Made by a program: the position numbers and the translations under genes. Positions 52,388 through 61,912 of a stretch of 63,605 nt of DNA are shown in pieces. Source of the stretch: Nitrospirae bacterium GWB2_47_37 (lineage in GTDB: Bacteria > Nitrospirota > Thermodesulfovibrionia > Thermodesulfovibrionales > Dissulfurispiraceae); NCBI GenBank assembly GCA_001803635.1, contig MHDU01000034.1, forward strand, positions 1 through 63,605, in the 5' to 3' direction. Below the pieces are notes generated by a model. That model had not been told where the DNA came from and searched no databases. It was given only the letters and a program-made list of their open reading frames with translations. Position 1 is the first letter of the stretch, and every line of letters starts with the position of its first letter.

Positions 52388-54951
52388 GCCGATCCTTCCG
52401 CTTTTTTCTTCAGCTCCGCGAGTTTTTTCAGCGCCTTTTGCGGCGTCAGATTTTCCATATCGAGACTCAACAACTCAAGCTTGATCGGGTCTCCCGCAAA
52501 AAACAGGTCCATCTGAGCGGCGCGCGGCTTTAACATTCCCGCCTCTTTCTTTTCGAGCTTATCGAGCACTACCTTCGCCCCTTCTATAACCTTATCGGGC
52601 AGCCCCGCAAGCCGGGCTACCTGAATGCCGTAACTCTTGTCCGCAGGGCCTTTTTCTATCTTCCTGAGGAAAATTACCTCATCTCCCCACTCCTTAACGA
52701 CCACGTTGTAATTTTTAACGCCGTCCATTATCAACGCGAGGTCTGTAAGCTCGTTATAATGCGTTGCGAACAGGGTGCGGGCATTGATATTATGCGCGAG
52801 GTGTTCCGCAACAGCCCACGCAATGCTGATGCCGTCAAAGGTGCTTGTTCCCCTGCCTACCTCATCGAGGAGTATAAGGCTTTTTTCCGTGGCGTTATTC
52901 AAAATATTCGCCGTCTCTATCATCTCCACCATGAAGGTGCTCTGCCCCTTTGTGATGTAATCCGATGCTCCTATCCTCGTGAATATCCTGTCCGCAATAC
53001 CGATACGGGCGCTTCCGGCAGGAATGAAAGAACCGATTTGAGACATAAGGACGATAAGCGCCGTCTGCCTCATATATGTGGACTTGCCAGCCATGTTAGG
53101 GCCTGTTATGACCAGCAGCCTGTTTTCATTGCAGTCGATGAGAGTGTTGTTAGGTATGAACTTTTCGTCGATTGCGGAAATGCCGCGCGTGCTTATAAGT
53201 CTTTCGATTACAGGATGCCTGCCGTCGGCTATCTCTATGACATCGTCCCCGGTGATTGAAGGTTTTATATAATCGTATCTCCTTGCGACAGTCGCAAGCG
53301 AAAGCAGAAAGTCGATCACGGCTATCCGCGCGGATGTCTCAAGAAGCTGATCCGCGTACTTCTGCATCTTTTCGAGAATGTTCATGAATATCTCGTATTC
53401 GAGTTCTTTAAGCCTGTCCTCCGCTCCCAGCACCTTTGTTTCGTATTCTTTTAAATCGGGGGTTATGAACCGCTCGCAGTTAGCTAAGGTCTGCTTTCTT
53501 ATGTAATCGTCCGGAACGAGATGCAGATTGGCTTTAGTTACCTCTATATAATATCCGAACACCCTGTTGAAACCGACCTTCAAAGACGATATGCCCGTTC
53601 TCTGCTTTTCATCGGCTTCGAGCCGCGCTATAAAATCCTTGCCGCTTACCGATATATTCCTCAATTCATCTACTTCCTTGTTGTACCCTTTCCTGATAAT
53701 GCCGCCGTCCCTCGGGTTAGCAGGCGGATTTTCAACGATACCGAAACTTATCAAGTCCTGCAGATCTACAAACTCGGATACGGCTCCGCCTGTCTCCTTT
53801 ATATACGAATCCGTGGAAGACATTAAAAGCCTTTTTATCTTGGGCAGGTGATCGATAGAGATTTTCAGCGCCGCCAGATCCCTCGGCCATGCCGATTTCG
53901 AAATAATCCTCGACGTAAGCCTCTCTATGTCCTGTATCTTTCTGAGGGTTGTCCTTAAATCCTCCATCAGTTCATAATCTTCGACAATCGCCTCGACGGC
54001 GCCCTGACGTTTTATAATCTCCGCCGACGACAGCAATGGCTTTGCAATCGCATTTCTCATAAACCTGCCGCCCATAGGGGTAAGGGTCTCGTCCAGCACC
54101 CACAGCAGAGAGCCTTCTGCAGAACCGTCTTTCAGGTTGCGGGTCAATTCCAGATTCCTCTTTGTGGCCGAATCTAAAAACATGAATGACGTCCGGTTCA
54201 GGACCGTGATCTTTTTAAAGGTCAATATCCTCTGCGACTCTTCGAGATAGCTTATGATCGCGCCTGCCGCTGAAACGGCGGCAGTCATGCTGCCGCAGCC
54301 GTATCCGTCCAGAGACGAAACCTTGAAATATTTGAGAAGGGTCTTATACGACTCGGTATGGTCGAAGTACCAATCATCGTAATGAGACACGTAAAATCCC
54401 CGAAACACTTCCTTGTAGTGGATATTTTCCTCAAGGCTTTTGGGACAAAGGATCTCCCTCGGCTCATATCTCGCTATTTCGTCCTCTACGGGTTTGTCCG
54501 TCTCGTATACAGTGAATTCGGCGGTCGAAAGGTCGGCGACAGTTATGCCGGTCATGCCCTGATAAGGAAATATGCTCATTAGATACGCGTTTTCCTTAGG
54601 CTGCTCCGGCACATGCGTTCCCGGAGTTATTACCTTTACGACCTCCCTCTGTACGATTCCTTTAGCGAGTTTAGGATCTTCCACCTGCTCGCATATCGCA
54701 ACCTTATGTCCGGCCTTAATGAGCTTCGATATATACCCTTCAACGGAAAAATAAGGCACTCCGCACATTGGCATAGGATCGTCCTTGCTCTTGTCCCTGC
54801 TTGTCAGGGCAATCTGCAATATGCCCGACGCGACCTTTGCGTCTTCTCCGAACATCTCATAGAAATCGCCGAGCCTGAAAAGCACAATGGCGTCGTGATA
54901 TTTTTCCTTAATGCTCGTATACTGCTTCATCAATGGGGTAAGTTCGGACAC
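52384..54951 (-). CDS. mutS: DNA mismatch repair protein MutS
   Basis: An 855-residue MutS. The mismatch-reading loop is FRLGDFYEMFGEDA (Phe-x-Glu) near residue 28. The ATPase has VITGPNMAGKSTYMRQTALI, ILLDEVGRGTSTFDGISIAW and TLFATHYNELTDL. The start codon is GTG (MSELTPLMKQ) with GAGAGG about 8 nt upstream. Finds mismatches and recruits MutL, which is not in the window. First gene of the mutS-coaE-ribF operon, divergent from the ykuD gene. Confidence 0.97.
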   Translation of the reverse strand: MSELTPLMKQYTSIKEKYHDAIVLFRLGDFYEMFGEDAKVASGILQIALTSRDKSKDDPMPMCGVPYFSVEGYISKLIKAGHKVAICEQVEDPKLAKGIVQREVVKVITPGTHVPEQPKENAYLMSIFPYQGMTGITVADLSTAEFTVYETDKPVEDEIARYEPREILCPKSLEENIHYKEVFRGFYVSHYDDWYFDHTESYKTLLKYFKVSSLDGYGCGSMTAAVSAAGAIISYLEESQRILTFKKITVLNRTSFMFLDSATKRNLELTRNLKDGSAEGSLLWVLDETLTPMGGRFMRNAIAKPLLSSAEIIKRQGAVEAIVEDYELMEDLRTTLRKIQDIERLTSRIISKSAWPRDLAALKISIDHLPKIKRLLMSSTDSYIKETGGAVSEFVDLQDLISFGIVENPPANPRDGGIIRKGYNKEVDELRNISVSGKDFIARLEADEKQRTGISSLKVGFNRVFGYYIEVTKANLHLVPDDYIRKQTLANCERFITPDLKEYETKVLGAEDRLKELEYEIFMNILEKMQKYADQLLETSARIAVIDFLLSLATVARRYDYIKPSITGDDVIEIADGRHPVIERLISTRGISAIDEKFIPNNTLIDCNENRLLVITGPNMAGKSTYMRQTALIVLMSQIGSFIPAGSARIGIADRIFTRIGASDYITKGQSTFMVEMIETANILNNATEKSLILLDEVGRGTSTFDGISIAWAVAEHLAHNINARTLFATHYNELTDLALIMDGVKNYNVVVKEWGDEVIFLRKIEKGPADKSYGIQVARLAGLPDKVIEGAKVVLDKLEKKEAGMLKPRAAQMDLFFAGDPIKLELLSLDMENLTPQKALKKLAELKKKAEGSA

Positions 54952-55033
54952 TGTTTAACCTCTCAGCTGAAATAATATTCTTGAATTATACTACGGATGA
55001 GGCGAATAGATGCAATTCGCGATTTCTTGTTGT

Positions 55034-55039
55034 TATAAT
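55034..55039 (+). promoter_or_regulatory. -10 element of a putative leaderless ykuD transcript
   Basis: A perfect TATAAT (55034-55039) lies exactly 7 nt before the ATG at 55047, with no Shine-Dalgarno sequence. The -35 region is weak (TGCAAT at 55011). Confidence 0.5.
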
Positions 55040-55046
55040 AGGCTGC

Positions 55047-55562
55047 ATGGATAGAAGAATACTATCGATCGGCTTTTTATTGGCGGCGTGTTTCCTGAGC
55101 CAGTTGTATTATCCCTTAATCGCTTGGGCCACACTGCCCAAGGCCGACAAGGTAGTCGTTATCAAGAGCAAGAGGGTTTTGATTCTTTTGAAAGACGGAG
55201 AGATAATAAAGAGCTATAAGGTTTCTCTCGGCAAGAATCCGGTCGGGCCTAAGGCGCAGGGAGGAGACCGGAAAACGCCCGAGGGAAGTTACGTCTTAGA
55301 CTCGAAAAAGGCAAACAGCAAGTTTTATCTCGCAATACACATATCGTATCCGAACAAGTCCGATATCCTTAACGCTCAGAAACTCGGCGTGTCGCCGGGC
55401 AACAGCATAGCCATTCACGGCCTTCCGAAGGATTTTGAGGATATAGATAAGTTTCAGAGGCGGCTGGACTGGACGGACGGATGTATTGCTCTGACAAATG
55501 CCGAGATGGATGAGATATGGCAGCTTGTTTCGGAAGGCACTCCCATCGAGATAAAACCGTAA
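55047..55562 (+). CDS. L,D-transpeptidase (YkuD domain)
   Basis: A 171-residue exported YkuD protein. Signal peptide or anchor RRILSIGFLLAACFLSQLYY, then the catalytic domain with VIKSKRVLILLKDGEIIKSY, DRKTPEGSYVLDSK, SIAIHGLPKDFED (catalytic His) and DWTDGCIALTNAEMDEIW (catalytic Cys). It forms 3-3 peptidoglycan cross-links or attaches proteins to peptidoglycan. The start at 55047 is set by the TATAAT/7 nt/ATG spacing and the signal peptide; the frame is open from 54981. It converges on the TPR gene (5 nt gap). Confidence 0.9.
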   Translation: MDRRILSIGFLLAACFLSQLYYPLIAWATLPKADKVVVIKSKRVLILLKDGEIIKSYKVSLGKNPVGPKAQGGDRKTPEGSYVLDSKKANSKFYLAIHISYPNKSDILNAQKLGVSPGNSIAIHGLPKDFEDIDKFQRRLDWTDGCIALTNAEMDEIWQLVSEGTPIEIKP

Positions 55563-55567
55563 CTCAG

Positions 55568-56461
55568 TTACCTGTAGAGCATCTCGAATAAATTTTCCGC
55601 GCGATCCCGGTCTATCTTATTCAGCAGTATGTACTCCTCCATCGCGGCTTCTCTATTGCCGCTGAGGAAATAGGCCATGCCGATATTAAACCGCGTTATC
55701 GGATTGTAAGGGTCTACATCCAATGCCTGCTTCAGGACATCGAGCGCTTCGAAGTATTCGTTCATAATAATATGCAGGGTAGCGAGCTTATTATAAATAG
55801 AGGCATCCGGCTTCAGCCTTAAAGCCTTCCTGTATGCGTCTATAGCCTCCTGATATTTACCGGACTTGTAATAAGCAAGCCCGCGCTTAAAATATTCCTC
55901 TGCTTCGTCAGGCTTTTTATGCTTCGGGATATCGGCAGGTTTTTCTATGATAGCTTTGCTGCTTTCGGGCAACGGCTTCAGTGTTGGAACAGAGACGTCA
56001 GGAACGGATGCCTGAAGTTCCGGCGCCGTTTCCCTCTTTGCCGCTTTCGCCGATTTTTTATATATCGCGATCTGCTTTCTGATATAGTCGGCATGGCTGT
56101 AATCCGAAGAATATTTGACCTCAGTAAGTCCTCCTGCCTTTATTTCGAACAAAGCTATATCCTGCTTCCGGTTAAAGACGAACAGTTTGCCGATCTCATA
56201 AGACCCGCCGTCTTCCGTCTTTACTACAAGCGAATTGCCGACATCGTCAAGCCATTTGACGATCAACTTGCAGTTTGTCGCGATTATTCCGTCCCTGTCC
56301 GCGATAAAACCGCTCCCGGAGACAATCACATTCCCCTGCCTGTCATTAATAACAATCTCGACAACAGACTTCTTCTGTTTTAACAAAAAATCCGGGTCTT
56401 TCGCATCTGCCGCTGAAACAACAAACAGTAAAAATACTAAGAAGATGACAAGAGAGGACAT
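55568..56461 (-). CDS. exported TPR protein with degenerate trypsin-like domain
   Basis: A 297-residue protein. It has a signal peptide (SSLVIFLVFLLFVVSAADA) and a half trypsin-like fold at about residues 25-115. There GSGFIADRDGIIATN is followed by CKL where the catalytic His should be; DIALFEI is kept, but the Ser region is missing. TPR repeats span about 185-290 (AEEYFKRGLAYYKSGKYQEA, AYRKALRLKPDASIYNKLA). So it is a binding rather than proteolytic protein. The ATG at 56461 lies inside the outer stem of the structured repeat; the apparent upstream extension is repeat sequence. Confidence 0.82.
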   Translation of the reverse strand: MSSLVIFLVFLLFVVSAADAKDPDFLLKQKKSVVEIVINDRQGNVIVSGSGFIADRDGIIATNCKLIVKWLDDVGNSLVVKTEDGGSYEIGKLFVFNRKQDIALFEIKAGGLTEVKYSSDYSHADYIRKQIAIYKKSAKAAKRETAPELQASVPDVSVPTLKPLPESSKAIIEKPADIPKHKKPDEAEEYFKRGLAYYKSGKYQEAIDAYRKALRLKPDASIYNKLATLHIIMNEYFEALDVLKQALDVDPYNPITRFNIGMAYFLSGNREAAMEEYILLNKIDRDRAENLFEMLYR

Positions 56462-56569
56462 TGGAGCGGCTTCGGCAGCCCAAGCGTGGCATGGATGTCT
56501 AAGCGGGCTGGCGCAGCCTCGGAGAAAGGCTTGGATGCCTTTCGAGAATGAGCGGGAATGCCCTCTCTT
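56450..56569. repeat. three-stem structured repeat, copy B
   Basis: A 120-bp element between rnr and the TPR gene. The outer stem is AAGAGAGG (56450-56457) with CCTCTCTT (56562-56569), extended by CATT/AATG. Hairpin 1 spans 56476-56510 (CAGCCC with GGGCTG). Hairpin 2 spans 56524-56543 (GAAAGGC, loop TTGGAT, GCCTTTC). Conserved blocks shared with copy A are AGCGGCTTCGG, GCGCAGCCTCGGA and GAGAATGAGCGG. All three stems differ from copy A yet remain complementary. Confidence 0.8.
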
Positions 56570-56586
56570 GGCATATAACGCTGCTT

Positions 56587-58689
56587 TCATATCCCCAGAA
56601 CTATCTCCCTTTCTTCCATATCCACCTTGTCGATCCTGACATGCACCTCTTTGCCGACGGCATACCTTTTCTTCTTATGAATGCCGTAAAGGCTCCGGCT
56701 CTTTTCGTCGTACTGATAAAAGTCATCGGTCATAAATGATACGTGGAGAAAGCCTTCCACATAATAATCCTTAAGCCTTATCTTCAGTCCGTGCGACGCC
56801 ACAGCTACCACCTTGCCCTCGAATTCATCGCCGACTTTATCCTTCATAAACCAGACCCTCATGGCATCGAGTACCTTTCTTTCCGCATCGTCGGCCTGTC
56901 TCTCCATTTTCGATGAATGGAATGCTATATCCTGTAAAATCGATTCGAGCTCTTTTATTCTTTTATCTCCGAGATGTTTTTTCGCAAGGACTTCGCTTAG
57001 TATCCTGTGGACGACAAGGTCGGGATACCTCCTTATAGGCGACGTGAAATGGGTGTAAGACTCGGACGCGAGCCCGAAATGGCCGACATTTACAGGAGAG
57101 TATTTGGCCTGTTTCAGGCTCCGCAATATCATATGACTTATTATATCTTCCTCCGGCGTGCCCTGAATCTGCTTTAAAAGTCCGGGGAAATCCCTTGCCT
57201 TCATGCCCTTCCTGCCTTTATGTATGCCGAGGGTATTGATAGTCTTCATTATATCCTCAAGCTTCGTAATGTCCGGCTCCTCATGGATCCTGTAGAGGCT
57301 CGGAATTCCTAAATTCTCGAGATGCCCCGCGACAGCCTCATTGGCGGCGATCATGAACTCCTCTATCATCATATGCGCGAAATTCCTTACGGCCCTTATG
57401 ATATTTTCCGGATTTCCCTGAATATCGAGAAGCACTTCAGGCTCGGGAAGGTCGAAGTCGAGGCTTCCTCTCTTAAGCCTGCCTGCTTTCAAAATATCGC
57501 ATAACTCTCCCATCATCTCAAAATCATGAAGCAGATAATCGTATCTTTCCCTCTCCGTTTTATCTTCATCGATCAGTATTTCTTTAACGGATGTGTATGT
57601 CATCCTCTCGTTGCTGTTGATAATGCTCGGATAGAACTTCTGATTTATCCTTTCTCCGGTTCCGTCGAAATCCATCTCGACCGTAAATGCGAACCTGTCG
57701 ACTTTGGGTTTTAAACTGCACAGGTCCTCCGACAGTTCCTTCGGAAGCATGGGGATAACCCTGTCGGGGAAGTAAACGCTCGTGCCTCTTTTTCGCGCCT
57801 CGGCGTCAAGAAAAGAGCCCCATTTCACGTAATGCCCGACATCCGCTATATGCACCCATAATCTATACCCGTTATCCGATTTTTCTATAGATATTGCGTC
57901 GTCAAAATCCTTTGCCCTTTCACCGTCTATGGTTATGGTAGGCAAATGCCTTAAATCCTTTCTCTTCAGGCCGCCGGCCGCCGCGCGCCGGTTGTTTACA
58001 TAAAGGCCCTTTGCCTCTTCAATGGCATTGTGCGAAAACCTTATCGGGAGATTTAATTCATCTATAATGCCCTCTACCTCGTCGAGCGGGTTCTCGGGTT
58101 TTTTTAGGATCTTTATTATCCTGCCCGCAGGAGTTCTTTTGTCCGTGGGATAACTTATTATCTCTGCGATAACGCTGTCTCCGTCTTTTGCCTTGCCCCT
58201 CTCCTTCGGGGCTATATAAAGATCAAAAGGGACAGCCCTGTTTTTAGGCTTAACATAAAACCCTGTCCTGCTCGTTTCAAATGTCCCGGCTACGCGGGCA
58301 TGAGCCCTTTCAAGGATGCGGATTATCCGGCCTTCCCGTCTGTGCTTATTTTCCATCCGGGCTACGACCCTGTCGTTATCCATAGCGCCGAGGGTCGCGC
58401 GCGCGGGTATGAATACGTCCCTTTCCCCCGGTCTTTCGAGTATCACAAAACCGTAACCGTCCCGGTGAGCCTCGAAATAGCCGGTAACAAGGCTCATCTC
58501 CTCGGACAAACCGTAAAGACCTTTTCTCGTCCTGACAATATTGCCGTCATTGACCATTTCTCTCAGGAACCTTTTGAGCTTGCGGCTTTCAGGGGGGGTA
58601 AGATTTAAGTTATAAACTATTTCCCGGAAACCGAGAGGCTGCGTGACTTTTTCTTTGAAAAATGCTGTGAGTGAATCTTTTGTGATCAT
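56587..58689 (-). CDS. rnr: ribonuclease R
   Basis: A 700-residue RNB-family 3'-5' exoribonuclease. An N-terminal winged-helix region (FREIVYNLNLTPPESRKLKR) and cold-shock OB domains lead to the RNB domain with ITIDGERAKDFDDAISIEKS (metal-binding Asp cluster). FPDRVIPMLPKELSEDLCSL and HFTSPIRRYPDLVVHRIL follow, then a C-terminal S1 domain (GDEFEGKVVAVASHGLKIRL). Degrades structured RNA. It starts 6 nt after the multihaem cytochrome gene. Confidence 0.95.
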   Translation of the reverse strand: MITKDSLTAFFKEKVTQPLGFREIVYNLNLTPPESRKLKRFLREMVNDGNIVRTRKGLYGLSEEMSLVTGYFEAHRDGYGFVILERPGERDVFIPARATLGAMDNDRVVARMENKHRREGRIIRILERAHARVAGTFETSRTGFYVKPKNRAVPFDLYIAPKERGKAKDGDSVIAEIISYPTDKRTPAGRIIKILKKPENPLDEVEGIIDELNLPIRFSHNAIEEAKGLYVNNRRAAAGGLKRKDLRHLPTITIDGERAKDFDDAISIEKSDNGYRLWVHIADVGHYVKWGSFLDAEARKRGTSVYFPDRVIPMLPKELSEDLCSLKPKVDRFAFTVEMDFDGTGERINQKFYPSIINSNERMTYTSVKEILIDEDKTERERYDYLLHDFEMMGELCDILKAGRLKRGSLDFDLPEPEVLLDIQGNPENIIRAVRNFAHMMIEEFMIAANEAVAGHLENLGIPSLYRIHEEPDITKLEDIMKTINTLGIHKGRKGMKARDFPGLLKQIQGTPEEDIISHMILRSLKQAKYSPVNVGHFGLASESYTHFTSPIRRYPDLVVHRILSEVLAKKHLGDKRIKELESILQDIAFHSSKMERQADDAERKVLDAMRVWFMKDKVGDEFEGKVVAVASHGLKIRLKDYYVEGFLHVSFMTDDFYQYDEKSRSLYGIHKKKRYAVGKEVHVRIDKVDMEEREIVLGI

Positions 58690-58695
58690 AATATT

Positions 58696-60615
58696 TCAGT
58701 CCTTCCCCTTAAACTCCTGAATAGCATTCGATGCATTATCCTGATTATGCAGTATAACGCCTTTAAGTTCTTTAAATCTTCTCTGCGTCTTTTTGTCTTT
58801 GCCCTTAATGGAACTTTCGAGCATCTTCAGTTCATTATCTATTTTTTTGGAAAGCGCAAGGTATTTATCGTATTTATCTTTCTCCGCCTTAATCGAAAAA
58901 TCTCCCGGCATCTGCCATTTATCCTTGAAATACAGCCACGATGCGAAGTCCTCAAGTTTGTATCCTTCAAGCACTTTAATCGGAGTAGTGTTTTTCATAT
59001 CCGTAATCCTTAAACCGTTCTTATCAGCCGCAATCTTATGACTTCCCTTAAACGGCTCTTCGACTCCCTGATCGTCCATGAATTCCCATCCTGAAATGCT
59101 TATCTGCTTATCTCCCTTATGACAACTCTCGCAATTCCTCGCTTTTCCGTACGGATGCGATGCCTGTTGTATGTCTATCCATAACAAGTGTTTATTATTC
59201 GCGGGGGCATTAAAAGTCCCGGCCACATAATACGCGTCGCGCGTCTCTCCCTTCGGCCATCTGAACATGAGTTTTTCGGAAGGCTTAACATCGGGCTTGA
59301 TGTTCCCCACGCTGTGAGGCCATATCTTCACAGGCATCCATATTCCCTTTTGGTCTTTCATGATTATGGGAGGGCTCTGAATACCGTAATAAAGGGAATA
59401 TTTCTTGAACGGATTTTCCTTGCCCGCTACTATTCCCGGCCCCCATACGGTAATTTGATAGCCCCTCAATTCGCTGATATGGCAGGTAGCGCAGTCCATA
59501 TTCTTATGAATGCCTTTCGAATGAGCCTCCTCTATCTCTATATGGCAGTCCTGACAGTTGGCCTTCCGCTGCATATCGCCCATCCCCTTTTCACCGGTAG
59601 TATGGCAATCGACGCAATGGATATTCTTTTTGTAGTGGACGTCGGGCTTCATGCCCGTAGGTATGGAATAATCGCCTCCGATATAAGTCTCGCCGCGCCT
59701 GCTCTGCATGGCGCCGGGATGGCAGATGCTCGTTCCCCTGCCGTATCCTCCGCAGCTTTCGGACGTCGGCTTATTCGTAAAATTATGAACGCCTTTTTTC
59801 CTGTCCGGCTCGTAATGGCAGTCGAGGCATCCGGCATGGCAGACATTGCAGAATTTCTGCTTTGCCGTCGCCTGATCCTTTGAAAACGGCACGTTGAGTT
59901 CCTTGGCTATATCTTCGGTATTTTTAAACATGAAACCGGAACTCCTTAAAACCTCTTCAGGAAGTATGTCCGCAAATGAGGGGCCGCAGTTGTGAGGGCC
60001 GTACGGCTTGAGCCATGTCCTCATGGTCCTCTGCCTGAAATTAGCCCCCATTATGGTCGTTTTAAACTGCTTGAGTTCTTCGGGATGGCATCCTGATTTG
60101 CCGCAGGTCTTCTGCGCGATTGCAGGATCGAAATTTAATGTCTCGGTATTCCTGTCATGCCATAGGAGGCTTCTTACTTCGGGGTGCGGCCATAATTCCC
60201 CGTTTGTCTCTATCTGCGGGAGCATCTGCCTGATCTTATCTTCCCCTGAAGGCAGTAACGCGTGCGGATACACATCCTTTCTCTTTAGAACAGAGCCCCC
60301 GTCGTCTATCAATAACGCCTTTAGCATTCCCTTATGCGCCTTATCCGCGTCTTTTACCCTGCCGTCTCCTAAGTGGCATTCATTGCACCTCACATTTGGA
60401 TGCTTTGATTCTTTCTCCACTCCCTCACGCGTCGTATAGAATTGAGGATAACCGAGTTTAATCAGCTTCTCTTTATTCGAATGGCACCTGACGCATTCAA
60501 TATCGGTATCCTTCCATGCCTTGTAGCCTAATATCGTTATGATTAAAAAAAATTGGAGGGTAAAGATAATGACCGTCTTTTTATTTATGTAGTCGCTGAT
60601 TGTGCCGATTTTCAT
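58696..60615 (-). CDS. membrane-anchored multihaem c-type cytochrome
   Basis: A 639-residue protein anchored by an N-terminal TM helix (TVIIFTLQFFLIITILGY). Eight CXXCH haem motifs start at residues about 41, 77, 256, 263, 334, 354, 375 and 495. Two expanded candidates are CGKSGCH (CX4CH, 171-177) and a CX9CH at 288-299 (CGGYGRGTSICH). The N-terminal haems resemble the NapC/NirT style. Probably a periplasmic electron-transfer or redox enzyme; the substrate is unknown. It lies between rodZ and rnr on the same strand, with no cytochrome maturation genes nearby. Confidence 0.85.
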   Translation of the reverse strand: MKIGTISDYINKKTVIIFTLQFFLIITILGYKAWKDTDIECVRCHSNKEKLIKLGYPQFYTTREGVEKESKHPNVRCNECHLGDGRVKDADKAHKGMLKALLIDDGGSVLKRKDVYPHALLPSGEDKIRQMLPQIETNGELWPHPEVRSLLWHDRNTETLNFDPAIAQKTCGKSGCHPEELKQFKTTIMGANFRQRTMRTWLKPYGPHNCGPSFADILPEEVLRSSGFMFKNTEDIAKELNVPFSKDQATAKQKFCNVCHAGCLDCHYEPDRKKGVHNFTNKPTSESCGGYGRGTSICHPGAMQSRRGETYIGGDYSIPTGMKPDVHYKKNIHCVDCHTTGEKGMGDMQRKANCQDCHIEIEEAHSKGIHKNMDCATCHISELRGYQITVWGPGIVAGKENPFKKYSLYYGIQSPPIIMKDQKGIWMPVKIWPHSVGNIKPDVKPSEKLMFRWPKGETRDAYYVAGTFNAPANNKHLLWIDIQQASHPYGKARNCESCHKGDKQISISGWEFMDDQGVEEPFKGSHKIAADKNGLRITDMKNTTPIKVLEGYKLEDFASWLYFKDKWQMPGDFSIKAEKDKYDKYLALSKKIDNELKMLESSIKGKDKKTQRRFKELKGVILHNQDNASNAIQEFKGKD

Positions 60616-60625
60616 TATCTAAGGC

Positions 60626-61618
60626 TTAAAGGCTTGGAGGCTTGGAGGCTTGCGGGTGCTGCGAATCGGATTTGCCGGCCTTCTCTGCCTGCTCGTTTTT
60701 CTTCGGCGCAGCAGAAGGGAGATCCAGCCTTACCACCTGACCTTTTTCTCCGAGGTTTTCGATCGGCTTACCGTTAAACTTCAATTTCACGCCGCCCGCA
60801 TTGCCTACCACGAGGTTCATGGAGCGATACGCCTCATAAAATGCCGTTTCTCCGGCATTTAAAAGCATTTCTTTTTTGTCATCGCCGTCTATTGTCAGGA
60901 GAATCCATACGGTATCCGTAGCGGATATGCTGAGGTTATGCTTCTTCTTTGACGCATTCATTGCCTCAAGCTTATTGCCGGCCGTGCCCGGCACAGGCGG
61001 AGGCGTTATGATTGCCGGATTGACATGCTGTGTGCTTTTTTCTTTGATATTTTCCTGCGACTGCATGACAGGAGGAGATTCCGGCTCTTTTATCTGTATT
61101 CCCGGCTGCATTCCCGGCTCTATCTTCGGCGTTACCGGAGGAGCATCTTTCCCTCCGGGAAGCACCGCATAAATAATGATTGCGGCTATGAGAACGGAAA
61201 ACGCGACTAAAGCCTTTCGCGCAATTCCGTTAACGGATAATTTGGCTAAGAGAGGTTTTTCCGTAAATGCATCCGAAATCTCTTTCGATTCCAAATTCGA
61301 TTGAAAAACAGCATACTCTTCTATCTCTTTTGCCGTAATATCTTCCGATAAAGGTTTTATAACAGGTATCTTGTCTGCTTCTTTCGGTCCCTTTATTTCT
61401 TCGATGTATGCCTCGTAGGATGCGATTGCTATGTCAGGGGAAACCCCGATGAATCTGGCGTATTCCCGTATATATCCCCTTGTGTACACCTCTACCGGGA
61501 GTTTAGAAAAGTCCCCATCTTCTATTGCCTTCAGGTAACTGCCTTTTATTCGAGTCGCCTTGGCAATCTCCTCTATTGTCTTCCCCAGCTTTTCCCTACG
61601 GTCCTTGAGAACCCCCAT
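60626..61618 (-). CDS. rodZ: RodZ-like cytoskeletal / HTH membrane protein
   Basis: A 330-residue bitopic protein. An N-terminal HTH_25 domain (GKTIEEIAKATRIKGSYLKA ... YTRGYIREYARFIG), a TM helix at about 145-165 (ALVAFSVLIAAIIIYAVL), a Pro-rich linker and a C-terminal DUF4115 domain (TDTVWILLTIDGDDKKEMLL) match RodZ, the MreB anchor in cell elongation. The C-terminus (QASKPPSL) is encoded by a GGCTTGGA tandem repeat. The start at 61618 gives MGVLKDRREKLG and lies 7 nt after TAGAAT. Confidence 0.87.
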   Translation of the reverse strand: MGVLKDRREKLGKTIEEIAKATRIKGSYLKAIEDGDFSKLPVEVYTRGYIREYARFIGVSPDIAIASYEAYIEEIKGPKEADKIPVIKPLSEDITAKEIEEYAVFQSNLESKEISDAFTEKPLLAKLSVNGIARKALVAFSVLIAAIIIYAVLPGGKDAPPVTPKIEPGMQPGIQIKEPESPPVMQSQENIKEKSTQHVNPAIITPPPVPGTAGNKLEAMNASKKKHNLSISATDTVWILLTIDGDDKKEMLLNAGETAFYEAYRSMNLVVGNAGGVKLKFNGKPIENLGEKGQVVRLDLPSAAPKKNEQAEKAGKSDSQHPQASKPPSL

Positions 61619-61625
61619 GGGACAC

Positions 61626-61631
61626 ATTCTA
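61626..61631 (-). promoter_or_regulatory. -10-like hexamer of a putative leaderless rodZ transcript
   Basis: TAGAAT on the minus strand with exactly 7 nt to the ATG at 61618 and no Shine-Dalgarno sequence. The intergenic stretch up to fabF (about 290 bp) shows no other gene. Confidence 0.45.
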
Positions 61632-61898
61632 ACATAATTGCAGGACAAAATGCAGCAAGCGAAAATTGCCCGTAATCCGTAATCAAAACATAGAAATATA
61701 TAGTGCATGTCTGTTTCAATGCCTTTATAAGTGTTGTTTTTTATGCAAAGCAGAGATGCTATATGTTTCATCAAATGGATGCCTCCGATGCGGATGACGG
61801 GTATAGGAGAATGCAGTTAAAAAATTCCGTTGATAAAGTCACTAAAACAGACCCGCACTATATAAATCACGAATTTCGGATTTGTAAACCTCTTATGA

Positions 61899-61904
61899 TA
61901 TTAT
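61899..61904 (+). promoter_or_regulatory. -10-like hexamer of a putative leaderless fabF transcript
   Basis: TATTAT with 8 nt to the ATG at 61913; TTCGGA 18 bp upstream is a weak -35 candidate. No Shine-Dalgarno sequence. Confidence 0.4.
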
Positions 61905-61912
61905 AGTTCACA

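Noticed and set aside
56462-56590. 43-residue N-terminal extension of the TPR protein
   Set aside because: It is a translation of structured repeat copy B and of the rnr stop region; the signal peptide starts at 56461.
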